Translations under genes and position numbers: made by a program | The notes under the pieces: generated by a model | What the model saw: the letters and a program-made list of their open reading frames with translations, nothing else | Database searches by the model: none | What the model was told of the DNA's origin: nothing | From: Thermodesulfobacterium hveragerdense DSM 12571 | GTDB lineage: Bacteria; Desulfobacterota; Thermodesulfobacteria; Thermodesulfobacteriales; Thermodesulfobacteriaceae | Direction: 5' to 3' | Assembly: GCF_000423845.1 (NCBI RefSeq) | Contig: NZ_AUIT01000007.1 | Span: 26,956-90,955, forward strand | Length of the DNA: 64,000 nucleotides | Shown: piece after piece, positions 1-8,446 of the stretch | How the letters are laid out: the number at the start of each line of letters is the position of its first letter | How positions within the stretch are numbered: the first letter of the stretch is position 1

Positions 1-159
1 CTTATAGATAAAAAAATTTCTTCCTTACAAGAATCTATAGCCAAAGAAGAAAGCAAATTAAGGCTAACTTTTAGTAAAATAGAAGCCCTTATGTATAGAA
101 ATGATCAGTTAAAATCTAAGCTACAAAGTTTTGCCACACCTCTGTCTGAATCAAAATAA
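1..159 (+). CDS. fliD: Flagellar hook-associated protein 2 (FliD), C-terminal end
   Basis: Partial gene: the open frame enters from the left edge and ends at TAA 157-159, giving the last 52 residues. The sequence is a charged amphipathic helix with the pattern LRxxFxxxExxM followed by NxQLxSxLxxF, which is the usual C-terminal coiled coil of FliD, the filament cap protein that guides flagellin polymerisation. The end lies 21 bases before fliS, the normal fliD-fliS-fliT order, which supports the call. The N-terminal part lies outside the window. Confidence 0.75.
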   Translation, partial: LIDKKISSLQESIAKEESKLRLTFSKIEALMYRNDQLKSKLQSFATPLSESK

Positions 160-180
160 ACTAAATCTTTAGGAGGATTT

Positions 181-582
181 ATGGTTAAAACGGTTTATAA
201 CTACCTGGAAAATCAGGTTAAAAATGCCGATCCTTTAGACTTAGTAGTTATGCTTTATGCTAAGGCTATTTCCTGTCTAAAAATTTCTAAAAACGTTATA
301 GAATCTGGATTAAACAAACCTGAAGATATAAAAAAGAAGGCAGAAAACTTAGGAAAGGCTACTGATATCATAGCCTACCTGCAAGGGTCTCTTAACCTCG
401 AAAAAGGAGGAGATATCGCCAGAAACCTGAATGAAGTATATCAAACTCTTTTAAACGAGTTGATTGTGGCAAACTCTCAAAACGATGCAAAGAAAATCGC
501 AGACAGCATAGAGATTTTAGAAAAACTCAAAAAAGCCTGGGAAGAAATTAAATGTCAATCTCAAAACTCAAAGAAAGACTAA
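181..582 (+). CDS. fliS: Flagellar export chaperone FliS
   Basis: 133 residues, the usual length of FliS, the cytoplasmic chaperone that binds the C-terminus of flagellin and keeps it unpolymerised until export. The N-terminal segment with YLENQVKNADPLDLVVMLY matches the conserved start of the family (Y..nqv.tasp.eLv.mLY), and the rest is an all-helical bundle containing YLQGSLNLEKGGDIARNL. A strong Shine-Dalgarno (AGGAGG) lies just upstream of ATG 181. It sits between the fliD tail and a fliT-like ORF that starts inside its 3' end, so the three are probably cotranscribed. Confidence 0.9.
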   Translation: MVKTVYNYLENQVKNADPLDLVVMLYAKAISCLKISKNVIESGLNKPEDIKKKAENLGKATDIIAYLQGSLNLEKGGDIARNLNEVYQTLLNELIVANSQNDAKKIADSIEILEKLKKAWEEIKCQSQNSKKD

Positions 583-809
583 TTGAAATAGAACTTGCTA
601 TAAAGAATCAAAATTTAGATAGAGCTTTAACAATCTATGAAGAAATAGACCTAAACTGGGAACAATATTTAAAAGACATAAAACAAGAAGAGCTAAAATC
701 TATCTTTAACCTGGTGGAATTTTTAGAAAAATTACTTAAAGAAAAACAGGCAGAGCTTATAGAGTCTAAAAAATTACTTAACCTTAAGAAGGCCTATACA
801 AGGTTTTAA
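552..809 (+). CDS. Small helical protein in the FliT position
   Basis: 85 residues, wholly alpha-helical and highly charged, starting at ATG 552 inside the last 31 bases of fliS, which suggests translational coupling. FliT-type flagellar chaperones are small helical proteins encoded directly after fliS, and length, position and composition fit. The sequence has no diagnostic motif I can name, so the role is inferred from context. It ends convergently with the minus-strand gene that follows, the two stop regions overlapping by four bases. Confidence 0.5.
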   Translation: MSISKLKERLIEIELAIKNQNLDRALTIYEEIDLNWEQYLKDIKQEELKSIFNLVEFLEKLLKEKQAELIESKKLLNLKKAYTRF

Positions 810-1054
810 CTTTTTTCCATAAAGGCTTTTAGCCCTGCTAACCTTTGCTTTTCTGACTCTAAAGCTTTATAGGTTTGCCATAACTTCTTAAGTTTAGGGT
901 TATCTTTAATCTGTTGCTCCTCTAATTCAGAAACTTTAACGTTTAACTCCTTTTCTAAAGCTTCAAGCTTTTTTGTCAAACTCTTAATATTGTCCTCGCA
1001 AACCTTTATCTCTCGAGAAGTAGTAAACCAGACCTCGTCATAAACTATTCCCAT
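806..1054 (-). CDS. Hypothetical coiled-coil protein
   Basis: 82 residues, almost entirely a predicted coiled coil (heptad-like runs of Leu, Glu and Lys after residue 15), with no signal peptide or membrane segment. A Shine-Dalgarno-like GGGGAG precedes the ATG. It is the last gene of the minus-strand run that begins with trpC, about 25 bases after the GGDEF gene. I do not recognise a family. It abuts the flagellar fliT-like gene tail to tail, so a flagellar link through position alone would be weak. Confidence 0.5.
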   Translation of the reverse strand: MGIVYDEVWFTTSREIKVCEDNIKSLTKKLEALEKELNVKVSELEEQQIKDNPKLKKLWQTYKALESEKQRLAGLKAFMEKS

Positions 1055-1078
1055 AGCTCTCCCCTTTTATAAAATTTT

Positions 1079-2008
1079 TTATTTTCTCCTGTCCATAAAA
1101 TAGTTACTTCCTGGCATCTTCTTTACCAAGGCTTTTACTTCAGCTGCTCTCTGTGAAATCTCACCTAAGTATTTAAACCTATTAGGATAAATCGGTACTA
1201 AAGCTATAGAAACCGAAGGCAAAGGAATTTGTCCTAACCGTCCTTGTCTGTCTTTGGTTATAAAATATCCTCTTTTTAAATCTTCTTCTTCTAAAAATAT
1301 AGAAAGGGTTGTTTCAAATTTTTTGATGATTTCTTTAGCAACCTCTTCCCCTTTTTCGATGGGAACCACAAAAACAAAATCATCTCCTCCTATGTGCCCC
1401 AGAAAATACCCTTGGCCTACCTTTTCATTTAAGGTTGTGGCTAAAATCCTTGCTAAATTTTTGATAAGCTCATCCCCTCTTGAAAAACCATACACATCGT
1501 TATACACTTTGAAATTGTCTAAATCTACATACCCTATGGCTACCTTTTGTTTTTCTTTAAGAATCTTTTCTAAATATTTAGAAATAGAAGTATTCCCAGG
1601 TAACCCGGTGAGAGGGTTGGTGTCAGAAATCCTCTCTATTCGTTTAAAAGCATATTCTATTCTAAGGATAACTTCTTTTAAATCTTCATGAATGATTACA
1701 AAATCGTCTACCACCTCAGCTTTATTTATCAAAAACTCAAAGTCTAAACCATTAACTACCAATATAACAGGAATACCGGTGAGATTAAAATTTTTCTTAA
1801 GACTTATTATTTGTTCAAAGGCTAAAGGGTCCTTTTCGTAGTTAAAAAGAACCATATCTGGTGGCTTAAATAAAAAATTTTCTAACAAAAACTTAGAAGA
1901 ATAAAAAAACTTAAGAAAATATCTCTCTTTAAGCTCGAAAAAAAGCTGTTCTTTCCATTTTTTAAAGATTTTATCTCTTTTCAAAAACAGATAGATGGTC
2001 TTAGACAT
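1079..2008 (-). CDS. Degenerate receiver-GGDEF protein (putative diguanylate cyclase)
   Basis: 309 residues, cytoplasmic. Residues 1-120 look like a receiver fold, but the phosphoacceptor position in PDMVLFNY (about residue 56) is Asn and the acidic pair near the N-terminus is missing, so it is probably not phosphorylated. Residues 130-305 form a GGDEF domain with the signature GGDDF at 207-211 and the Mg-binding VDLDNFK, so cyclase activity (2 GTP to c-di-GMP) is plausible. The five-residue-upstream RxxD inhibitory site is absent (GQGY at 198-201). The start lies five bases after the HDOD stop with a GTAGGGTGG Shine-Dalgarno, so the two are coupled. Confidence 0.75.
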   Translation of the reverse strand: MSKTIYLFLKRDKIFKKWKEQLFFELKERYFLKFFYSSKFLLENFLFKPPDMVLFNYEKDPLAFEQIISLKKNFNLTGIPVILVVNGLDFEFLINKAEVVDDFVIIHEDLKEVILRIEYAFKRIERISDTNPLTGLPGNTSISKYLEKILKEKQKVAIGYVDLDNFKVYNDVYGFSRGDELIKNLARILATTLNEKVGQGYFLGHIGGDDFVFVVPIEKGEEVAKEIIKKFETTLSIFLEEEDLKRGYFITKDRQGRLGQIPLPSVSIALVPIYPNRFKYLGEISQRAAEVKALVKKMPGSNYFMDRRK

Positions 2009-2013
2009 CCACC

Positions 2014-2880
2014 CTACATACCTTCTGTTTCTTTTTTAAGTTCTTCAGTAAAAAATTTAAGCTCATAAAGTTTAGGCTCAAGTTTAAAAAACAATTCTTT
2101 GATAAAAGAAAAATCAAGCTTAAGGATTTTAAAAGCTTTTTCGTCAAGAGGAGGTACTTTCTTGTAAAGGCTTTCACCATAACCTCTTGCATGAATTAAG
2201 ACATCAGCAAGATGGATTACCGCAGCCTCCTTTTTAAACTCTTTAGCCTTAGAAAGGTCGTGATGAGCCTCTACTGCCTCTATCAATCTTTCTGGTAAAT
2301 TCCATTGTCTCATCAAAAAAGCCCCAATCTCTGCATGGTTTATTCCTAAAACCTCTTCTTCTGCTTTCAAAGGATCTTTTTTTTCTTTTTTGATAAATTC
2401 TATTATCTGGTTGTATTCCTGTAAAAAGGCTACCTTTTCTATCACCCTTCCCAGGTCATGTAAAAGCCCTGCTGTAGCTATTTCTTGAGGTTCTTTTAGT
2501 TCTACCTTTTCTGCAAGAATTTTAGCACAGGCAGCCACCCCAACAGAATGTTCCCACAATCCTACATCTTCTTTATGTAAAATCTCAAAAATAGATGAGG
2601 TGGTGATCAAAATCTTGATCACGTTGATACCGAGTAACATCAGAGCATTTTGAACCGTACTCACTCTCCTTGGAAAACCATAGAAAGCTGAGTTAGCAAG
2701 CCTTAGGATTTTAGAGGTTATTACCTGGTCTTTTTCTATCAACTCTGCTATCTGTCCTATAGAAACCCTTTCGTCCTCTACCATGGTATTTAGTCTTTGC
2801 ACGATAGGAGGTAGGGTAGGCAATCCTTCTAGTTTACGAAGCTTTCTCCTTACTTCTTTTCTCTTTTCATAGGGATCCAT
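2014..2880 (-). CDS. HDOD domain signalling protein
   Basis: 288 residues, soluble. An HDOD domain covers about residues 15-220: the conserved LPTLPPIVQRL opening, DQVITSKILRLANSAFYG, and the helix that includes GINVIKILI. The HD-hydrolase positions are largely kept: H111, HD 141-142 (in LLHDLGR), H182 and HH 206-207, followed by HLADVL. HDOD proteins commonly link to second-messenger or chemotaxis signalling; the specific activity is unknown. It sits between a small regulatory-domain protein and the GGDEF protein, which suggests a three-gene signalling cassette. Confidence 0.8.
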   Translation of the reverse strand: MDPYEKRKEVRRKLRKLEGLPTLPPIVQRLNTMVEDERVSIGQIAELIEKDQVITSKILRLANSAFYGFPRRVSTVQNALMLLGINVIKILITTSSIFEILHKEDVGLWEHSVGVAACAKILAEKVELKEPQEIATAGLLHDLGRVIEKVAFLQEYNQIIEFIKKEKKDPLKAEEEVLGINHAEIGAFLMRQWNLPERLIEAVEAHHDLSKAKEFKKEAAVIHLADVLIHARGYGESLYKKVPPLDEKAFKILKLDFSFIKELFFKLEPKLYELKFFTEELKKETEGM

Positions 2881-2888
2881 AAAATCTC

Positions 2889-3197
2889 CTAAGTTTCTTT
2901 ATATTTTTCCAGCAAAAACTCCTTTAACACTTCTTTTATGTTAAGTAGAACAGGGTCAGAAATCCCTTCAAACCTCTTTTCTAAACCTTCTAACTCTTCT
3001 TCTAAAGTCTTTTCCCAAGGAAGCCTTACTTTAAGCCCTTCAACCGTAATAAACTGTACCCCAAACTCTTGAAACCTTTTTAAATGTTCTTCGGTAAGCT
3101 CTACCCCTTTGCCACAAAGGGTTCTTCCGTTTGCATCTACTACCTCTTCGTAAGTTTTCATACCAGGAATTATATAAGCTAAAGGAAGTCTCTGCAT
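2889..3197 (-). CDS. Small protein resembling the N-terminal domain of HD-GYP phosphodiesterases
   Basis: 102 residues. The opening GMKTYEEVVDANGRTLCGKGVELTEEHLKRFQEFGVQFITVEG pattern (a Gly-Met, an NGR-L-KG turn, LTEEHL and a FGV.fi.VE strand) is the short beta-rich domain often fused in front of HD-GYP c-di-GMP phosphodiesterases. Here it stands alone, eight bases upstream of the HDOD gene. I infer a regulatory or docking role for the HDOD/GGDEF pair; nothing in the sequence gives an enzymatic function. The gene follows hisG after a 30-base gap. Confidence 0.5.
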   Translation of the reverse strand: MQRLPLAYIIPGMKTYEEVVDANGRTLCGKGVELTEEHLKRFQEFGVQFITVEGLKVRLPWEKTLEEELEGLEKRFEGISDPVLLNIKEVLKEFLLEKYKET

Positions 3198-3227
3198 GTT
3201 GCACCTCTTTTTAAAATCACCTTTTGT

Positions 3228-4103
3228 TTAGATAACTTTGTTTAAGCTATATTCTATGATTCCTTCAGCCCCTAACTCTAAAAGTTTAGGTACAAGGTCT
3301 CTCACCTCTTTTTCTGACACAATCACCTCTAACGCATACCAGTCTTTGTTATAGAGCTGGGCAATGGTTGGAGAGGTAATACTTGGTAATACCGCAATAA
3401 TTTTTTCAAGATTAGAAGCAGGCACGTTCATCTTTAGTCCTACTTTCTTATGAGAGTTAAGGGCACCTTTAAGTAAAACTGAAATTTGGTTTATCTTTTT
3501 TCTTTTCCATGGATCTTCCCAGGCTTTTTCGTTGGCTATTAGCTGTGGATAGGTAATCAACATTTCATAAATAATCTTTAAACCGTGAGCTCTGATGGTA
3601 GTACCTGTCTCTGTAACCTCAACGATGGCATCACAAAGACCTTGTACAACCTTAGCCTCTGTAGCACCCCAAGAATAGCTTACTTCAACGGGAATGCCTC
3701 TTTCTTCAAAAAACCTCCTTGTAAACTGGACAAGCTCTGTGCTGATCTTTTTTCCTGCTAAGTCTTCAAGCTTTTCTATTCCTGATCCTTCTTTTACTGC
3801 CAAAACCCATCTCGCAGGTTTCTTGCTTACTTTAGAGTAAATCAGGTCTTCTACCACCACGACCTTTGAATTATTTTCTAAAATCCAGTCTTTTCCGGTA
3901 ATTCCTGCATCAAGTATACCTAATTCTACATATCTACTCATCTCTTGAGGTCTACATATCACCATCTCTAACTCACAATCATCAACCTCGGGAAAATAGT
4001 TTCTGTGATGAACATCTATCGTCCACCCCGCCTTTTCAAAAAGATCGATGGTTGCCTTTTCTAAACTTCCCTTAGGAATGCCAAACTTAAGCTTTTTTTC
4101 CAT
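3228..4103 (-). CDS. hisG: ATP phosphoribosyltransferase, long form (HisG)
   Basis: First step of histidine biosynthesis: ATP plus PRPP gives phosphoribosyl-ATP. 291 residues is the long, HisZ-independent form. The start KFGIPKGSLEKATIDLFEKAGW, the DAGITGKDW segment, and the PRPP-loop segment with DAIVEVTETGTTIRAHGL are all visible. Residues 215-291 form the C-terminal ACT-like regulatory domain that binds histidine in this form. It overlaps hisI by about 17 bases, so hisI and hisG are cotranscribed with trpC. Confidence 0.95.
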   Translation of the reverse strand: MEKKLKFGIPKGSLEKATIDLFEKAGWTIDVHHRNYFPEVDDCELEMVICRPQEMSRYVELGILDAGITGKDWILENNSKVVVVEDLIYSKVSKKPARWVLAVKEGSGIEKLEDLAGKKISTELVQFTRRFFEERGIPVEVSYSWGATEAKVVQGLCDAIVEVTETGTTIRAHGLKIIYEMLITYPQLIANEKAWEDPWKRKKINQISVLLKGALNSHKKVGLKMNVPASNLEKIIAVLPSITSPTIAQLYNKDWYALEVIVSEKEVRDLVPKLLELGAEGIIEYSLNKVI

Positions 4104-4470
4104 AAACCTCCTCCGGATTAAATAGTTTCTCTTCTATGATTTCTAAACCCTTTTCTCCAAGTTTTCTATAAAAACAACTACCATATCCTTCATGGCATAC
4201 AGGACCCTTAGGGTCTACCTTAAAAAGTAAGGTATCTTCGTCACAATCAACCAATACCTCTTTTACCACCAGATAATGTTTTGAAGTTTCTCCTTTTAGC
4301 CATATTTTATTTCTCGTTCTACTATAAAAGTGCATCAAACCTGTCTCTAAAGTTTTCCTCAAAGCTTCTTCGTTTAAAAAACCCACCATCAGAACTTTAG
4401 AAGTTTTAAAGTCCTGAATAACCGCTGGCAAAAGACCTCCCAATTTTTCAAAATTAAGTTTTAGCTCCAT
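4087..4470 (-). CDS. hisI: Phosphoribosyl-AMP cyclohydrolase (HisI)
   Basis: 127 residues, a stand-alone cyclohydrolase without the HisE pyrophosphohydrolase domain. It opens the adenine ring of PR-AMP in histidine biosynthesis. Visible signatures: VGFLNEEALRKTLETG, FYSRTRNKIWLKGETS, the metal-binding VDCDEDTLLFKV and the downstream PVCHEGYGSCFYR, which carry the conserved Zn/Mg ligands. Overlaps of about 17 bases with both trpC and hisG indicate tight translational coupling. Confidence 0.95.
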   Translation of the reverse strand: MELKLNFEKLGGLLPAVIQDFKTSKVLMVGFLNEEALRKTLETGLMHFYSRTRNKIWLKGETSKHYLVVKEVLVDCDEDTLLFKVDPKGPVCHEGYGSCFYRKLGEKGLEIIEEKLFNPEEVYGKKA

Positions 4471-5254
4471 CTACTACCTCCTTAAAGGCTCTAAGTTTTT
4501 TCTCAGGATTTTTGGCCTTAACCAAAGAAGTCCCTATCAATACCCCTTTAAAACCTTTCTTTATCAAAGGCTTTAAATCTTCAGGCCTGTGATAGCCACT
4601 TTCAGCTATTACTTGACATCTCGAAGGAATCTTTTCAAAAAGAGCTAAGCTTTGGTTTTGGTCAACCTTTAGAGTTTTTAAGTTTCTGTTGTTAATCCCA
4701 ATAAGAGTTGCCCCTACAGAAAGGGCCTTCTCTAAATCCTCTTCGTCATGGACCTCAACCAAAGGAGTTAACCCTAATTTTTTGGTATGTTTAAAAAGTT
4801 CCTTAAGGTCTTCTTGGTTTAAAATAGTACTTATCAAAAGAACAAGGTCTGCCCCAAAAGCTCTTGCCTCTTCTATCTGTATGGGATCTAAGACGAAGTC
4901 TTTTCTTAAAAGTGGCAGGTCTGTTATAGTCCTTATGGCAGCAAGATATTCTAAAGAACCTCTGAAAAAAATCTCTTCGGTAATAACTGAGATGGCTTTA
5001 GCCCCTCCTTTAACATAACTTTTGGCAAGCTCTAAGGGATCAAAATCCTCTCTAAAATTATCTTTTAACGGGCTTGTCTTTTTAATTTCAGCGATGATAA
5101 CAAAACCTTCCTTTTCCAAGTATTTTTCAAAATCAATAGGGGTTCTATCCTTAAAAGGCCTAAAATAAAGGCCTCTTTCTTTTCGTTTTAAAACTTCGTA
5201 GTATTTTTCCAAAAGAATGCTGGATAAAACTGGGTTGATTTTATGTTTTTCCAT
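4454..5254 (-). CDS. trpC: Indole-3-glycerol phosphate synthase (TrpC)
   Basis: 266 residues, a single TIM-barrel enzyme that converts CdRP to indole-3-glycerol phosphate in tryptophan synthesis. Visible motifs: IIAEIKKTSPLK (strand 1, catalytic Lys), KAISVITEE, LLRKDFVLDP, VLLISTIL, LVEVHDEEDLEKAL, IGINNRNLKTLKVD and VIAESGYHRPEDL, in the family order. It is the first gene of the minus-strand run and pairs trp with his genes, an unusual but seen arrangement. No leader peptide or attenuator was recognised in the short gap before rpmH. Confidence 0.95.
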   Translation of the reverse strand: MEKHKINPVLSSILLEKYYEVLKRKERGLYFRPFKDRTPIDFEKYLEKEGFVIIAEIKKTSPLKDNFREDFDPLELAKSYVKGGAKAISVITEEIFFRGSLEYLAAIRTITDLPLLRKDFVLDPIQIEEARAFGADLVLLISTILNQEDLKELFKHTKKLGLTPLVEVHDEEDLEKALSVGATLIGINNRNLKTLKVDQNQSLALFEKIPSRCQVIAESGYHRPEDLKPLIKKGFKGVLIGTSLVKAKNPEKKLRAFKEVVDGAKT

Positions 5255-5350
5255 ATTATCTTTATAGGAAATTTTTCTTTTATTTTATCCTGTAGAAAAA
5301 TTTTTAAAAGATGTTAATATCATAATTTTTAGAAATATGGAGGTAAGGAG

Positions 5351-5485
5351 ATGAAGAGGACTTACCAACCAAGTCGTTTGAAGATGAAAAGAAGACATGG
5401 ATTTAGAGCCAGGATGAAAACCCGTTCTGGCAGAAGGATCCTTAAAAACAGAAGAAGAAAAGGCCGTTGGCGTTTAACTGTTTAA
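5351..5485 (+). CDS. rpmH: 50S ribosomal protein L34 (RpmH)
   Basis: 44 codons from ATG 5351 to TAA 5483-5485, with GGAGGTAAGGAG just upstream as Shine-Dalgarno. The product starts [17 protein letters not shown] and ends in the Arg/Lys-rich [11 protein letters not shown] tail, which is unmistakable L34, a small basic protein of the large subunit. It is too short for an ordinary ORF cut-off. It heads the conserved rpmH-rnpA-yidD-yidC-jag-mnmE cluster. Confidence 0.97.
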   Translation: MKRTYQPSRLKMKRRHGFRARMKTRSGRRILKNRRRKGRWRLTV

Positions 5486-5508
5486 AATTTGCTTAAACTT
5501 AAAAAAAT

Positions 5509-5862
5509 TTGAAAAAAGAGGGCCTTTCTAAAAAGGAACGTTTAAACAAAAACTTAGAGTTTCTGAAGGTTTTTAAGTATGGGAAAAAAGTATGGGTTGA
5601 ATCTATACTGCTAATGCTTTATGCACCTAACGAATTAGGAATAAGAAGGTTAGGGATAGTAGTTTCTAAAAAAATTAGAAAGGCTACTAAAAGAAACAAG
5701 GTAAAACGCTGGATTAGAGAAATTTTTAGAAAAAATAAAGAACTGTTTCCTGAAGGATGTGATTTTATAATTATACCTCATCCCAGAATAGGGGAGTTAA
5801 GTTTTTCTGAGGTTAGGGCTAAGGTTTTAGAAAAACTGGTTGAACTAAAAAAGTTAAGATGA
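5509..5862 (+). CDS. rnpA: Ribonuclease P protein component (RnpA)
   Basis: 117 residues, basic. The RNase P protein helps the catalytic RNA remove 5' leaders from pre-tRNAs. The family signature is visible as [19 protein letters not shown] (the RNR motif region, about residues 62-80), preceded by [13 protein letters not shown]. An in-frame stop at 5494 leaves TTG 5509 as the most likely start, 23 bases after rpmH; no strong Shine-Dalgarno is seen, so coupling to rpmH is possible. Its stop overlaps the yidD start (ATGA). Confidence 0.93.
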   Translation: MKKEGLSKKERLNKNLEFLKVFKYGKKVWVESILLMLYAPNELGIRRLGIVVSKKIRKATKRNKVKRWIREIFRKNKELFPEGCDFIIIPHPRIGELSFSEVRAKVLEKLVELKKLR

Positions 5863-6101
5863 AAGCTTTGATTGTTTTTTTGATAGACTTGTATAAAAAA
5901 ATCATTTCACCTATATTTTCAGTGTATTTTAACATAAACTGCAGGTTTTATCCTTCCTGTAGTGATTATACCAAAGAAGCAATCTTAGAGTTTGGCCTTT
6001 TAAAAGGGACTTTTTTAGGGATTAAAAGAATCCTTAGATGTCATCCCTTCTGTAAAGGTGGATACGACCCTGTACCGAAAAATCCTGCAAGGAGGATTTA
6101 A
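5859..6101 (+). CDS. yidD: Membrane protein insertion efficiency factor (YidD)
   Basis: 80 residues. The three-cysteine YidD signature is present: [16 protein letters not shown], then [14 protein letters not shown]. An amphipathic N-terminal helix would peripherally bind the inner membrane near YidC. The start codon overlaps the rnpA stop and yidC follows five bases later, the standard gene order. Confidence 0.95.
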   Translation: MKALIVFLIDLYKKIISPIFSVYFNINCRFYPSCSDYTKEAILEFGLLKGTFLGIKRILRCHPFCKGGYDPVPKNPARRI

Positions 6102-6106
6102 TTTAA

Positions 6107-7750
6107 ATGGATAATAGGATTTTGATTGCTTTAGGACTTTCTTTTTTGGTGATAGTTTTCTTCCATTATATCTATCTCAAGCTTTTCCCAGCTCCTTCTA
6201 TTGAACCAACGACATTTAACTCAACCTTATCTAATTCAACGGTTAGTCAGAACAACGCCTCAACCACTCAAGCCTTATCTTCAAACTCAACCCTACTTAA
6301 TAATTCTACCTTTTCTGAAAGATCCAATCTACCTTCTTATGTCATCGTTTCTCCGAAATACAACGCTACCCTTACCACCTCTGGGGTAAGGTTTAACGAG
6401 TTTTTTTTAAAAGAATTTTTTAAAGACAGAATCAAAAAGGATCCGGTAAACCTCATAACCGCGGGATCCTACTCTTTACCCCTTGAGGTCTACTTAGAAA
6501 CCAAACCAGAGCTTGCGGTTTTAGGTTACAATTCCAATTCTTCTTCTAAAGTAGTTTTATTAGAAAAAGATGGAGAAAAAGAGCTATCCTTTTACACATC
6601 CTATCAAGGGATAGCTTTAGAAAAAACTCTAAAATTTAAACCTCAATCCTATTTTATCGACCTTAAAATCAAAATTACCAACCAAAGTAACCAAACCCTT
6701 ACAGATAAACTTCTTCTCAGAGGTGCCTTTGCCCCCTTTGTGGATGGAACAAAATATGTATTTACAGGTCCTTTTTATTACACCAATCATCTAAACGAGG
6801 TTAAACTCAAAAATTCTAAGGTTGAAGAATACGTAGGAAATTTAAAATACTTGGGATATGAAGACAACTATTTTATGGTAGCTGTTATTCCTGAGGGATT
6901 TAGTAACTCCTCTCTAAAAGCTACTTTTAGAAACCTGACTGACACAGTGCAGGAGTTTATCCTCTGGGTTCCGGTTGAAAACCTTAAACCAGGTGAAGTG
7001 GCTTCTTATCAGTTTAAGCTGTATATGGGGCCTAAAAAGTTAGAAGAAATGCAAAAGGAGTTTCCTTTACTTACCAAAGCCTTATACTTTGGAATTTTTG
7101 ATTTTATCGCTAAACCTTTACTTTATGTGTTAAAATTTACCCATCAGTTTACCCACAATTTTGGATGGGATATCATAATTATGACCTTGCTTTTAAGGGT
7201 CCTTTTCTTTCCCTTAAATCACATAAGCTATAAAAGTATGAAAAAAATGCAAGAACTACAGCCTGTGATCCAGAGGCTAAGAGAAAAATATAAAGATGAC
7301 CCACAAGGTCTAAATCGTGAAGTGATGAACCTTTATAGAACTCAAAAGATAAACCCTTTTTCAGGATGTCTTCCGATTCTTATTCAGATACCTGTTTTTA
7401 TCGCCTTTTATAAAGTGTTATTAATGGCGATAGAATTAAGACATGCACCTTTTATGCTTTGGATAACCGACCTTAGTGCTCCTGAAAGGCTTTACATAGG
7501 GAACTTGGTTATACCTTACTTAGGTGGTATACCTGTGCTTACGATTTTGATGGGAATTTCGATGTATTTACAACAAAAGTTGACTCCTTCCTCTCCTGAT
7601 CCTATGCAAGCCAAAATTATGCTTTTTATGCCTATATTTTTTACCATCCTTTTTATAAACTTTCCTTCAGGGCTTGTTTTATACTGGTTTGTAAACAATG
7701 TTTTATCGATCGTTCAACAATATTTTACTCTTAAATTAACCAAAAAATAA
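6107..7750 (+). CDS. yidC: Membrane protein insertase YidC
   Basis: 547 residues, the Gram-negative long form. An N-terminal anchor (about residues 5-28) is followed by a Ser/Thr/Asn-rich linker to about residue 78, a periplasmic domain (about 80-335), then the conserved insertase core starting near residue 360 with helices around RVLFFPLNHISYKSMKKM, the cytoplasmic hairpin ELQPVIQRLREKYKDDPQ, and membrane segments to the end. It inserts and folds inner-membrane proteins with or without SecYEG. The low-complexity linker is longer and more polar than in many homologues. Confidence 0.97.
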   Translation: MDNRILIALGLSFLVIVFFHYIYLKLFPAPSIEPTTFNSTLSNSTVSQNNASTTQALSSNSTLLNNSTFSERSNLPSYVIVSPKYNATLTTSGVRFNEFFLKEFFKDRIKKDPVNLITAGSYSLPLEVYLETKPELAVLGYNSNSSSKVVLLEKDGEKELSFYTSYQGIALEKTLKFKPQSYFIDLKIKITNQSNQTLTDKLLLRGAFAPFVDGTKYVFTGPFYYTNHLNEVKLKNSKVEEYVGNLKYLGYEDNYFMVAVIPEGFSNSSLKATFRNLTDTVQEFILWVPVENLKPGEVASYQFKLYMGPKKLEEMQKEFPLLTKALYFGIFDFIAKPLLYVLKFTHQFTHNFGWDIIIMTLLLRVLFFPLNHISYKSMKKMQELQPVIQRLREKYKDDPQGLNREVMNLYRTQKINPFSGCLPILIQIPVFIAFYKVLLMAIELRHAPFMLWITDLSAPERLYIGNLVIPYLGGIPVLTILMGISMYLQQKLTPSSPDPMQAKIMLFMPIFFTILFINFPSGLVLYWFVNNVLSIVQQYFTLKLTKK

Positions 7751-7767
7751 TCTGAGAGGTGGGAACT

Positions 7768-8418
7768 ATGGTTTTAGAGAAGGAACTTGAGGGAAAAAGT
7801 TTAGACCAGCTTTTGGAGGTTGCTTGCCAAGAATTAGGGTGTATGCCAGAAGATTTGGAGTTGGAAATTTTAGAGGTCACCTCTTCTTCCGGACTTTTAG
7901 GAATGCCCAGCAAAAAAATTAAAATCAAAGCTAAGCTTAAACCAGACAAGATGCTCTCCGAAAGAGCCAACAAAGCCTTAACTTTTCTAAAAGACCTTTT
8001 TTACTACACCGATTTTCAAATAGAAACCCAAACCAACCTTTTAAAAGACAAACTCCAGATAGAAATTTTGTTAAAAGGTGAAGACCTTAAGTATCTTGTG
8101 CAAAACGGAGGAGAGGTACTCTCTGCTTTAGAGTTTCTTACTAATAAAATCGTAGCCAAATCCTTAGGGGTGGGGCCTAAGATTGTGTTAAAACCTGAGG
8201 GAATTAACTTAGAGAGAGAAAAAAGACTTGTTTCTGCGGTGAAAAGAGCCTTAGAAAAAGTAAAAACCACCAAAGAGCCTCAGGTAATTAAGGTTGGGTC
8301 TCAAAGGGAGCAAAGGATTGTAATTAACTTGGTTAAAACTGAGGAAAACATAGACGCTACGATAGAAGGTGAAGGCAAACAGAAAAAGGTTATCCTGCAA
8401 TGGAGTAACTCTCAATAA
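7768..8418 (+). CDS. jag: Jag/KhpB-type RNA-binding protein
   Basis: 216 residues. An N-terminal Jag domain (GKSLDQLLEVACQELGC and SSGLLGMPSKKIKIKAKL), a KH-like segment (about residues 95-140: LLKGEDLKYLVQNGGEVLSALEFLTNKIV) and a C-terminal R3H-like domain. In the R3H part the family's RRxVH is REQRIVIN, so the usual His is Asn. An upstream GTG (7759) is open, but GAGAGGTGG at 7754-7762 is well placed for ATG 7768, so I chose that start. It follows yidC by 17 bases and precedes mnmE, the usual context. Confidence 0.88.
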   Translation: MVLEKELEGKSLDQLLEVACQELGCMPEDLELEILEVTSSSGLLGMPSKKIKIKAKLKPDKMLSERANKALTFLKDLFYYTDFQIETQTNLLKDKLQIEILLKGEDLKYLVQNGGEVLSALEFLTNKIVAKSLGVGPKIVLKPEGINLEREKRLVSAVKRALEKVKTTKEPQVIKVGSQREQRIVINLVKTEENIDATIEGEGKQKKVILQWSNSQ

Positions 8419-8427
8419 GCCTTGAAT

Positions 8428-8446
8428 AAGGGGGGATTCCCCCCTT
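8428..8446 (+). terminator. Perfect G6/C6 hairpin between jag and mnmE
   Basis: AAGGGGGG (8428-8435), loop ATT and CCCCCCTT (8439-8446) form a perfect 8-bp stem with a 3-base loop. It is followed by GATGTTTTATG, only a weak T run, and mnmE starts at 8455. It could be a weak terminator or attenuator of the rpmH-jag operon, or an mRNA structure occluding mnmE translation initiation. The stem is striking in so AT-rich a region. Confidence 0.5.

Noticed and set aside
1254..1691. 145-codon plus-strand ORF opposite the GGDEF gene
   Set aside because: It lies wholly antisense to the clear GGDEF coding region; the product is Ser/Lys-rich without any domain, typical of an antisense shadow.
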